39,573 nt of DNA from a virus. Shown piece after piece: positions 22,737-31,404 of this stretch. The notes under the pieces are model-generated. The model saw nothing but the letters and a program-made list of their open reading frames with translations, ran no database searches and was not told the DNA's origin. Each line of letters starts with the position of its first letter. Position 1 is the stretch's first letter. The position numbers and the translations under genes were made by a program. The stretch covers positions 1 through 39,573 of the IMG/VR virus record IMGVR_UViG_3300023171_000005. One strand, 5' to 3'.

Positions 22737-22973
22737 ATGAAATTATTTATATTATTTACATTATTTTCTGTTAATTTATGCGCTATTAGTGAATCATTAT
22801 TTGATAAATATTTTTTAGAAGAAAAAAATGCAATTTCACCTATAAGAGTTGAGTTACCTTCTCGTTTTGACGATCAAGATATCTGTGAAATATTTCATGG
22901 TAAAGATCTGCAAGATTGTGAAGTTAATATTGAAGGACCAACACCCCCTCCTTCACCAACTCCTAGCAAGTAA
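22737..22973 (+). CDS. Exported protein with a proline-rich end
   Basis: A 78-residue protein that starts one base after the previous stop. The N-terminus (KLFILFTLFSVNLCAIS) is a signal sequence. The cysteine after NL could be lipidated, but the lipobox is not typical. The C-terminus is PTPPPSPTPSK, a proline-rich tail of the kind seen in some outer-membrane spanins. Together with the upstream exported protein it could be a lysis pair; this is a guess from topology and position. Confidence 0.5.
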   Translation: MKLFILFTLFSVNLCAISESLFDKYFLEEKNAISPIRVELPSRFDDQDICEIFHGKDLQDCEVNIEGPTPPPSPTPSK

Positions 22974-22997
22974 TAAAACGTTGGTTTGGTAGTATGA

Positions 22998-23031
22998 ACC
23001 GATCATTGTAATAGTCTTTACAGTGGTCGGT
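22998..23031 (+). terminator. 14-bp hairpin after the lysis genes
   Basis: Arms 22998-23011 and about 23018-23031 pair over 14 positions with two wobbles and are followed by GTTTATTAT. It probably ends the transcript of the preceding exported proteins and overlaps the -35 of the chaperonin promoter. Confidence 0.6.
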
Positions 23032-23043
23032 GTTTATTATAAT
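23017..23043 (+). promoter_or_regulatory. Candidate chaperonin promoter
   Basis: A perfect TATAAT (23038-23043) lies 15 bases after TTTACA (23017-23022). The spacer is two bases shorter than ideal; TCTTTA (23015-23020) gives a 17-base spacer but a poorer hexamer. RNA would start near 23050, upstream of the terminator-like hairpin. Confidence 0.5.
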
Positions 23044-23064
23044 ATATTGTTGATGATTGATCGT

Positions 23065-23131
23065 CTCCGGACACACACCCCTCAATAATGGTCACGCTAC
23101 TTATTGTTTAAGTCTGTCCGGAGTTTTTTTT
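23065..23131 (+). promoter_or_regulatory. Terminator-like leader hairpin of groES-groEL
   Basis: CTCCGGACA (23065-23073) pairs perfectly with TGTCCGGAG (23115-23123), and eight T bases follow. Inside the loop CAATAA and TTATTG can also pair. It lies between the likely promoter and groES, as an attenuator would, but it could instead be a plain terminator of the upstream genes. Confidence 0.65.
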
Positions 23132-23148
23132 ACAATAAAAGGAGTAAA

Positions 23149-25034
<1,886 letters not shown>

Positions 25035-25054
25035 AAACTCTGTCTTCTTCTTTT

Positions 25055-25083
25055 AGGGGTTCCTTCGGGGACCTCTTTTTTTT
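25055..25083 (+). terminator. Rho-independent terminator after groEL
   Basis: AGGGGTTCC pairs with GGGACCTCT around a TTCG loop, followed by eight T bases. It separates the chaperonin operon from the coat gene. Confidence 0.9.
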
Positions 25084-25108
25084 ACGCAAATTCTTGCGAT
25101 ACTATAAT
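25080..25108 (+). promoter_or_regulatory. Candidate capsid gene promoter
   Basis: TTTTAC (25080-25085) and TATAAT (25103-25108) are 17 bases apart, directly after the groEL terminator. The 125-base leader that follows to the coat ATG contains small stems (GTGAAG with CTTCAC, GGCG with CGCC), which may stabilise the capsid mRNA. Confidence 0.55.
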
Positions 25109-25232
25109 GCTTTGTAGTAAAGTTATTCCAACGTATCTAGTGAAGTCGTCCTTCACAAACCCTTCGGCGTGATCCTAAACTTCGCCAGTTTATTTTTTAA
25201 AGTCATATTCATAAACACTTTTGGGAGAAACT

Positions 25233-25586
25233 ATGTCAACAACAACGACAAGTATTTTGCCAGCACCGGTGCAACAAAGCTTTAGTTATAAATTGCTGAG
25301 TGTACCTACGCCGAGCATGATTCATAAAATTCCAGCAATGTTAAAAGTAATGCCAAGAAATGGTGGTACTACATTGCGCATGAGACGCTACAATCCATTA
25401 CTACCGTCTATGGTTCCATTAGGAAATTCTGGCATTACACCTCCAGCTCAAAATTTGACTGCAGTTGATATTGATGCTCAGATTTCATTCTATGGTACTT
25501 ATGTACAATTGAATGAACAAGTTACATTACAAAACCAAGATCCAGTTCTTAATGAATGTGCTGCTCGTCTAGGTGTTTCACTGCGT
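25233..25586 (+). CDS. Major capsid protein, exon 1
   Basis: The first 118 residues of a coat protein resembling the N4-gp56 type. GGGAGA is upstream of the ATG. The sequence includes MIHKIPAMLKVMPRNGGTTL and ends in LNECAARLGVSLR at the splice site, where the reading frame would otherwise stop one codon later (TAA at 25587-25589, the first bases of the intron). It continues at 25793 to give a 315-residue coat, which is the expected size. Confidence 0.9.
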
Positions 25587-25792
25587 TAATTTGGCGCAGT
25601 ATAAATCTTTGGTAATCGACTTGGAAGCCTAAGGGAAACTATGGCGACAGGGGGCAAGTTTAAATACAGCCTGAGAGACTAAACCCAGAGACTCAGAAAT
25701 GAGATGTGATAGTCCGAACAGAACAACGAAAGGTTCTGAATCTAGCAGAAATGACTAGGTCGCTTGAAAAAAATCAAGTAGTAACAATTTTG
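25587..25792 (+). ncRNA. Group I intron in the major capsid gene
   Basis: A 206-base intron without an ORF. P1 joins CTGCGT (25581-25586) with GCGCAG (25594-25599) and includes the splice-site U-G pair. GACTA (25677-25681) and TAGTC (25710-25714) form P7, CTCA-GAAA-TGAG (25692-25703) is P8 and AGAAC with GTTCT (25720-25737) is P9. The intron ends in G (25792). P10 is four base pairs: exon 2 CAAA with TTTG (25590-25593). Joined, the protein reads RLGVSLR-QTEDQLTRDMLAS, as expected for the coat. Blocks GACTTGGAA, ACAGGGGGCAAG and CAGCCTGA are shared with the portal intron. Confidence 0.88.
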
Positions 25793-26386
25793 CAAACTGA
25801 AGATCAGTTAACACGTGATATGCTTGCTTCAACAGCATCTTTCATTAACTGTACAGGTGGTTTGAATGGTGATAACCCAACAGAATTGACACGTTCTGAT
25901 GTTGATACAGTTGTAGAAACTTTAGTTGGAAACAACGCTTACACAATTATGGATAACATTGGTGGTGAAGATAAATTTGGAACAGCTCCAGTTCGTGATG
26001 CTTATTTTGCATTATGTAATTCAGCTCTTATTGGTGATTTTGATTCAGTTAATGGATTCATTAACAAATCACAATATCCATCTCCTATGAATGCATTACG
26101 TTCAGAATGGGGTGCTATTGGTAACTTGAGATTCCTAATTTCATCAATTGGATCTCAAACAGCTTCAGCATCTGCTCTTGGTGCAACAGTTTATAACATT
26201 TTCTGTGTTGGTATGGAAGCTTATGCTTGTATCGAACAAGATGGTTATTCAGCATCATTTATTTACAGACCGCCAATTTATGATGGACCATTAGCATTGA
26301 ATGCCTCTGTAGGTTATAAAATGGCTGAAGTGCCTAGAATCACAAATGACCTTTGGGTTTGCAACGTACGTTGCACATTAAGTTAA
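25793..26386 (+). CDS. Major capsid protein, exon 2
   Basis: The remaining 197 residues, beginning QTEDQLTRDMLASTASFIN and including TRSDVDTVVETLVGNNAY, FINKSQYPSPMNALRSEWG and PPIYDGPLALNASVGYK, all typical of this coat family. It could also be read from an earlier frame starting at 25706, but that start lacks a ribosome site and lies in the intron core. A second coat-like downstream structural gene starts at 26399. Confidence 0.92.
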   Translation, partial: QTEDQLTRDMLASTASFINCTGGLNGDNPTELTRSDVDTVVETLVGNNAYTIMDNIGGEDKFGTAPVRDAYFALCNSALIGDFDSVNGFINKSQYPSPMNALRSEWGAIGNLRFLISSIGSQTASASALGATVYNIFCVGMEAYACIEQDGYSASFIYRPPIYDGPLALNASVGYKMAEVPRITNDLWVCNVRCTLS

Positions 26387-26398
26387 GAAAGGAATAAT

Positions 26399-27394
26399 AT
26401 GTCAGATAATACAATTATTCAGCAAGGTTTTTTTACATCAACGGGTTCTGCGGTAAATATTCCTCTTAGATCTGGTGTTGACTGGATGAGAGTTTATAAC
26501 ACAACTATTGCAGCTGCTAACCAAACTACAGCTGTTGGTGTTGAATTCTATTGGCAAGTAGGTTTTCCTGCTGGCGCACAATGGGAATATTTAAAATCTA
26601 ACGCTGCTTCTGCTGCTAATTTGAGCCAATATTTGACATCAGGTGGTTTCACTTATGTTGATACAAGTTCAAATCGTTTTGGTCTTGTTAATGCTACTGT
26701 TACTGCTGTTTCTACAGCAACTATTCCAGTAGTTACTAACTCAGGAACTAACGGTCTTGCTGCTGGTTCAATTGTTAGATTGTTAAATGTTGCAGGAGCT
26801 CCTCAATTAGGTGGAATCGACTTCACAGTTGGTTACAACACATTGAGTGCAACAACATTTAGTTTAGATTATATGTCTACTCTTGGTGTTGCTGGTACAA
26901 CAGGATCTTGGATGTCTGTTAATTTTGATCCAATGTATTATCCACGTCGTCGTTTCATTACAAAGATTTCTCAAGCTGCTCAAGCTGTAGTTACTTTGTC
27001 TGTGACACATGGTTATCAAGTTGGTCAATTAGTTCGTATGGTTGTTCCTGCTTCTTTTGGCATGACACAAATGAACGGTTTACAGGCTACTATTGTTGCT
27101 GTTGATACAACAACTACAACAGGTAACACAATTACTTTAAATGTTAATTCATCTGCATTTACAGCATTTGCTTATCCAGTTGCAGCTTCAGTTCCATTCA
27201 CATCTGCTCAAGTTGTGCCAATGGGTGAAGATACAGCTGATGCATTAGCTCAGAATGTTAATATTCTTTCAGATGCAACAATAAATACAGGTTTCATCGG
27301 CATGAATCTTGCTGCAGGCGCAAATAGCCCAGCTGGTGCTGCTGGAAACGTTATTTATTGGACTGCTGGTAAATCATTTAGCAATGGTTTCTAG
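26399..27394 (+). CDS. Virion protein with FCCH-like repeats
   Basis: A 331-residue protein directly after the coat gene. It contains THGYQVGQLVRMVVPASFGM and FRxxxxISQAAQAVVTLSV, a module resembling the FCCH-type beta domain seen in many phage head-tail proteins. A second, more distant copy precedes it (around ATIPVVTNSGTNGLAAGSI). The small protein at 27904 has the same module. Position suggests a head decoration or tail-joining role. Confidence 0.65.
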   Translation: MSDNTIIQQGFFTSTGSAVNIPLRSGVDWMRVYNTTIAAANQTTAVGVEFYWQVGFPAGAQWEYLKSNAASAANLSQYLTSGGFTYVDTSSNRFGLVNATVTAVSTATIPVVTNSGTNGLAAGSIVRLLNVAGAPQLGGIDFTVGYNTLSATTFSLDYMSTLGVAGTTGSWMSVNFDPMYYPRRRFITKISQAAQAVVTLSVTHGYQVGQLVRMVVPASFGMTQMNGLQATIVAVDTTTTTGNTITLNVNSSAFTAFAYPVAASVPFTSAQVVPMGEDTADALAQNVNILSDATINTGFIGMNLAAGANSPAGAAGNVIYWTAGKSFSNGF

Positions 27395-27412
27395 TTAAAG
27401 TATATAACTTAG

Positions 27413-27442
27413 TTAGGTCTCATGATAAAAAGTGAGACCTAA
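27413..27442 (+). terminator. 10-bp hairpin
   Basis: TTAGGTCTCA (27413-27422) and TGAGACCTAA (27433-27442) pair perfectly with a ten-base loop and are followed by AATTATT. It lies between structural genes and may cap or process the coat transcript. Confidence 0.65.
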
Positions 27443-27463
27443 AATTATTAAAAAGGAAATCTT

Positions 27464-27892
27464 ATGGAAAAAAGAAATTTATCACGCAGCCGTAGCAAAA
27501 CATCTGAAACAACTCGTGATGAAATGGCTAAGAAGTTGAAAATTGATAGAGATAAAGATAGAGAAATTGTTAAAGGTGTTTTTAAATATTATGAAGTACC
27601 TGGTGGAGTAGTAGATTTTTGTTTTAAAAAATATGCAGAAGATCCATTAGAAAAATTCACTTTATATGATGGTCAAGTTTATAGTATTCCATTAGGGGTA
27701 GCTAAGCATTTAAATAATGACACATGGTATCCTGTACATGAATATGGTCGTAATGAAGATGGAGCTCCTCTTCAGCGTATTGGTCAAAAAATACGTCGTA
27801 TGGCTTTTCAATCTCTTGAATTTATGGATATGGAAGGTATGGATAGTAACATCAATAGAATTACCACTGTTGAGCATGTAATTCAAAGATAA
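27464..27892 (+). CDS. Virion-region protein of unknown function
   Basis: A 142-residue protein with a very basic, Ser/Arg-rich N-terminus (RNLSRSRSKTSETTRDEMAK) and a central domain containing EVPGGVVDFCFKKYAEDP and SIPLGVAKHLNNDTWYPVHE. AAAGGAAA lies before the ATG. It lies between coat and adaptor-type genes, and proteins of this shape occur in podovirus late operons. Function not known. Confidence 0.55.
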   Translation: MEKRNLSRSRSKTSETTRDEMAKKLKIDRDKDREIVKGVFKYYEVPGGVVDFCFKKYAEDPLEKFTLYDGQVYSIPLGVAKHLNNDTWYPVHEYGRNEDGAPLQRIGQKIRRMAFQSLEFMDMEGMDSNINRITTVEHVIQR

Positions 27893-27903
27893 CGGAGTAT
27901 ATC

Positions 27904-28260
27904 ATGTCAATCCAGGCGCAAACATTTCCTGTATTTCAACCAGCTATGCGAATCATAACAAATATTACTAATGGTTTTCCAGCTATCGTAACTACATCCT
28001 TTGCGCATCAATATACAACAGGTCTTATTGTTAGACTTATATTGCCGCCTGGATATGGTATGTCCCAAGCTAATCAACTTTTTAGTGATATTACAGTAAT
28101 CGACGCAACTACATTTACTATAAATATTGATACGCGGCTATTTCAACCTTTTGAACCTTTTAGTTTACAATCTCAATACCCACAATCAATTCCAACAGGT
28201 GAGATTAATTCAACCGTTTATCTAGCATATAAAAACGTGTTGCCTTATGGCGCAGTTTAG
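27904..28260 (+). CDS. Small FCCH-like virion protein
   Basis: A 118-residue protein with MRIITNITNGFPAIVTTSFAH and TGLIVRLILPPGYGMSQANQ, matching the module at the C-terminal part of the 331-residue protein at 26399. AACGGAG precedes the ATG. It is probably a head-tail or tail accessory protein. Confidence 0.6.
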   Translation: MSIQAQTFPVFQPAMRIITNITNGFPAIVTTSFAHQYTTGLIVRLILPPGYGMSQANQLFSDITVIDATTFTINIDTRLFQPFEPFSLQSQYPQSIPTGEINSTVYLAYKNVLPYGAV

Positions 28261-28271
28261 AAAGGAATTTT

Positions 28272-29414
28272 ATGGCAGTTTCTAGTTTACTGGCAATACA
28301 ACAAAAAGTTCGATTGATTACCAGAAGTTTATCTGAAGCTCAATTGGATACACCTAAATTAAATCAATATATTAATACGTATGTTTTATATGATTTTCCT
28401 GAAACTTTAAGACTTTTTAATCTTAAATCAACTTTCAGTTTTTATACATTACCTTTTATTGATACGTATTCAACTACTGAAAATCCAGCAAGTCCTTTAT
28501 ATAATTTTACAAATAAATATTTAACTACTGATGCTCCTATATATATCGCTGGATATAACGGTTTATATAGTCAGTCTAGAGAACAGTTTTTTGGTATTTA
28601 TCCTTTAGTTAATAGCATTGCTTCTATTGGAACAACAGGGAATGGGACGCTTTCATTTTTTACTGGTGTTATTAATTCACAGCAAGCTAACATTCCACAA
28701 AACTCAACTCAATTTATAACACTATTGCAAAACAATGTGTTAATTAATTCAATTGATGCAAATGGTAATGGTTTAGCAATGAAAGATTCACCAATATTAG
28801 ATGCAGTGACAGGAAATCCTACTCATTATGGATTGTTGTACAATGCATTAACTACAAATGAAAATCCACAAACTGCACTTAATCCAAATGGAATTCCAGT
28901 ATTATCATTAACAGCACCTTATATCAATCAAGGTGGTTTTCCAGTAGCTAATTATATTAATTATATTACAGGACAATTTGCAGTTACTTTTGCAAGTGCT
29001 CCTGCAGCAGGAGTAGCAATAAATAGTCAAACTGTTCCAATGAATCCAGCTAGACCACAAGCTTTATTGTTTTATGATGGTCAGTTTATAGTTAGACCTA
29101 TTCCTGATCAAACTTATAGAATTGATATGGAAGTTTGGGTTCAACCAACTGAATTACTTGGTTTAAATCAATCTCCAGAACTTTCAGAATGGTGGCAATT
29201 AATAGCTTGGAACGCGAGCAAGAAAATATTTGAAGATCGTATGGACTATGACTCAATCAATATGATCATGCCATCTCTTAAAGAACAAGAGAATTTAGTA
29301 CTTAGACGTACTATAGTACAGCAAACAAGCCAAAGAGTAGCTACTATTTATAGTGAACAAGGTAGATCAGGATTTAATGGAAATGGTTTTGGAAATGGTG
29401 GAGGTAATTTCTAA
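28272..29414 (+). CDS. Head-tail adaptor-like virion protein
   Basis: A 380-residue protein. An N-terminal part with AIQQKVRLITRSLSEAQLDT and a C-terminal helix-rich part (PELSEWWQLIAWNASKKIF...) fit the adaptor or tail-tube protein that joins portal to nozzle in podoviruses (T7 gp11 or P22 gp4 type). Its place after the FCCH-like gene and before fibre genes supports this. The end is Gly/Asn-rich. Family membership is by layout, not proven. Confidence 0.6.
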   Translation: MAVSSLLAIQQKVRLITRSLSEAQLDTPKLNQYINTYVLYDFPETLRLFNLKSTFSFYTLPFIDTYSTTENPASPLYNFTNKYLTTDAPIYIAGYNGLYSQSREQFFGIYPLVNSIASIGTTGNGTLSFFTGVINSQQANIPQNSTQFITLLQNNVLINSIDANGNGLAMKDSPILDAVTGNPTHYGLLYNALTTNENPQTALNPNGIPVLSLTAPYINQGGFPVANYINYITGQFAVTFASAPAAGVAINSQTVPMNPARPQALLFYDGQFIVRPIPDQTYRIDMEVWVQPTELLGLNQSPELSEWWQLIAWNASKKIFEDRMDYDSINMIMPSLKEQENLVLRRTIVQQTSQRVATIYSEQGRSGFNGNGFGNGGGNF

Positions 29415-30049
29415 TGGCAGGACCTATATATACATTCACCAGTGATACACCTCAAGCACCAAATGCAATGAATCAAACAGCTCCTTTAATAAGAGCTAAC
29501 TTTCAAGCAATTAATGAATTGATAAATGTAAATCATGTTGGGTTTAATACATCTGATTCAGGTAAACATAATTGTATAAATATGCAATTTCAGACAGTTG
29601 ATCCTGGAACTGATAGCAATGATTTAAGTGTATATTCTAAAGCAACTGGATCGCCAAATGTTGCAGAAATTTTTTATCAATATCCAGATAATGGTACGGT
29701 GCATCAATTAACACCGACAACATCTGCTGGTGGTGGTGGAACATCTTCTGCTACATCAGGAACAGGATGGTGTTTATTTCCATCTGGAATTTTATTCAAA
29801 TGGGGAACAGCTTCTGTTAACTTACAGCAATCTGGTTATATAGTATTTCCTACAGGTTCAGGAATTCCTGCATACAAATCAGGCATGTCATATGCAAAAG
29901 TTACTTTAGCACAATCTACATCAGCAAATACTAACTTTACTCAAATTGTTAGTTGTCCTCAGGGTTATGGAACTACTCAATTATTTGTATTTGCATCTAG
30001 TCCTAGTCCATCAGTAGTTACCGTTAATTACTTTACTATAGGAATGTAA
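29414..30049 (+). CDS. Fibre paralogue 1 of 3
   Basis: A 211-residue protein. It overlaps the adaptor-like gene by one base. It shares with the next two proteins the sequence plan TxxTPQAPNAMNQTAPLIRANFQ, NHVGFNTS, GKHN, YSKATGSPNVAEIFYQYP and a C-terminal gp53-like end starting with GILFKWGTASVN. The last part is the receptor-interaction domain in other phage fibres. Three tandem copies with diverging tips suggest fibre diversification (inference). Confidence 0.7.
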   Translation: MAGPIYTFTSDTPQAPNAMNQTAPLIRANFQAINELINVNHVGFNTSDSGKHNCINMQFQTVDPGTDSNDLSVYSKATGSPNVAEIFYQYPDNGTVHQLTPTTSAGGGGTSSATSGTGWCLFPSGILFKWGTASVNLQQSGYIVFPTGSGIPAYKSGMSYAKVTLAQSTSANTNFTQIVSCPQGYGTTQLFVFASSPSPSVVTVNYFTIGM

Positions 30050-30050
30050 T

Positions 30051-30782
30051 ATGAGTTCTCAATTAATAGGAAATTATACTGCAAATGTTCCTCAAGGAAA
30101 TCAGCAGTATAATAATACTCAACTTCCTATACAAACAAATTTTCAAGACATTGCACAATTCATAGCTATAAATCATGTTCCATTTAATACGGCAGATACT
30201 TTTGGAAATCATAACGTTGTAGATTATTTTGCTCAGACAAGTGATCCTATAACTGGACCATCAGAAATGGCTTTATATTCTAAAAATGTAACTAATAGTA
30301 CAAATATATCAGAATTATTTTATCGTTATCCAAATAGCGGTAATATTGTTCAATTGACAGGTTCTTCAACTGTAGACTCATCTACAGCAACAGGAAGTGG
30401 TGGGGCTATATATTTAAGTGGTTATTATCCATTTAGTAACGGGAATCAAACTGCTTTTGGTTTTCAGTATTTACCTGGTGGAGCACTTATGAAGTGGGGT
30501 ATTTTATTTGTTACTCCTTCAACTCAAACTGGAACAGTAACTGTTCCATTTCCAATAGCTCCTACAGGTTCAACTCAAATTCCATTGTTTACTGTCAATC
30601 CATTCCATTTTGAATTCAATAGTAATTATCCAGTAGGTTCTCAAGGTAATGCTCTACCTTATGGCGAAATACAATTATCTCCAGTAAGTACTACACAATT
30701 TTCAGTACAATTTAATCAAAAACCTTATCCAGGTGGTGGTTATTATGGTTTTGGTATTTCATGGATGGCTATTGGTGCATAA
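30051..30782 (+). CDS. Fibre paralogue 2 of 3
   Basis: A 243-residue protein closely following paralogue 1 with a two-base gap. It has NVPQGNQQYNNTQLPIQTNF, NHVPFNTADTFGNHN, ALYSKNVTNSTNISELFYRY and GGALMKWGILFV near the tip. The tip is longer than in its neighbours. Fibre assignment is by the shared plan. Confidence 0.7.
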   Translation: MSSQLIGNYTANVPQGNQQYNNTQLPIQTNFQDIAQFIAINHVPFNTADTFGNHNVVDYFAQTSDPITGPSEMALYSKNVTNSTNISELFYRYPNSGNIVQLTGSSTVDSSTATGSGGAIYLSGYYPFSNGNQTAFGFQYLPGGALMKWGILFVTPSTQTGTVTVPFPIAPTGSTQIPLFTVNPFHFEFNSNYPVGSQGNALPYGEIQLSPVSTTQFSVQFNQKPYPGGGYYGFGISWMAIGA

Positions 30783-30798
30783 AAATTAAGGAGATAGT

Positions 30799-31404
30799 AT
30801 GTCGAGTTCTAATTTTACATTTTCAACAAATATTCCCCAATCAGCACAAAAAATAAGTGCTACTCAAACACCAATTATGAATAACTTCCAAGCTATCAAT
30901 GATATCTTAAGTGTTAATCATGTTGGATTTTATGATCCAATAAATTTTGGAAAACATACATATACAAGTTTTCCTGTCCAAGGTTCTGATATAACTACAT
31001 CTGCCTCACAAATAGCTGTATATGCCAAAACTGCATCAACTTCTAATGGTGTAGAACTATTTTATAGATATCCAAGTAATGGAACTGTTACACAATTAAC
31101 AGGTGGCGGTAGTGGTGGTGGGGCAACAACTGATGGTTACACCCAAATCACTTCAAATTTATTAATGAAATGGGGTAATGCAACTATCAATGCAACTGGA
31201 TCTACTGCAGTAGTATTTCCAACAAGTGGTGGAATACCTGCATTTACAACTTCGATATTTGTTGTAAATTACGCACCTTCAGGTAATTATACTTTAGCAT
31301 CGACTGGTGGTTGGATAAGTAATATGACAGTTACAGGATTTACATTTAATGCTCCTGCTGGTGGTATGAGTACAACAATTTATTGGTCTGCGATGGGAAT
31401 ATAA
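30799..31404 (+). CDS. Fibre paralogue 3 of 3
   Basis: A 201-residue protein with NIPQSAQKISATQTPIMNNFQ, NHVGFYDPINFGKHT, YAKTASTSNGVELFYRYPS and LLMKWGNATINATG. GGAGATAG precedes the ATG. Its stop overlaps the start of the next gene as TAATG. It has a Gly-rich hinge (GGGSGGG) before the tip. Confidence 0.7.
   Translation: MSSSNFTFSTNIPQSAQKISATQTPIMNNFQAINDILSVNHVGFYDPINFGKHTYTSFPVQGSDITTSASQIAVYAKTASTSNGVELFYRYPSNGTVTQLTGGGSGGGATTDGYTQITSNLLMKWGNATINATGSTAVVFPTSGGIPAFTTSIFVVNYAPSGNYTLASTGGWISNMTVTGFTFNAPAGGMSTTIYWSAMGI

Noticed and set aside
25706-25792. Coding sequence running from about 25706 into the second half of the coat
   Set aside because: The frame is open by chance through the intron 3' part. 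It begins inside P7/P8 without a ribosome site and the joined product is better explained by splicing at 25792.
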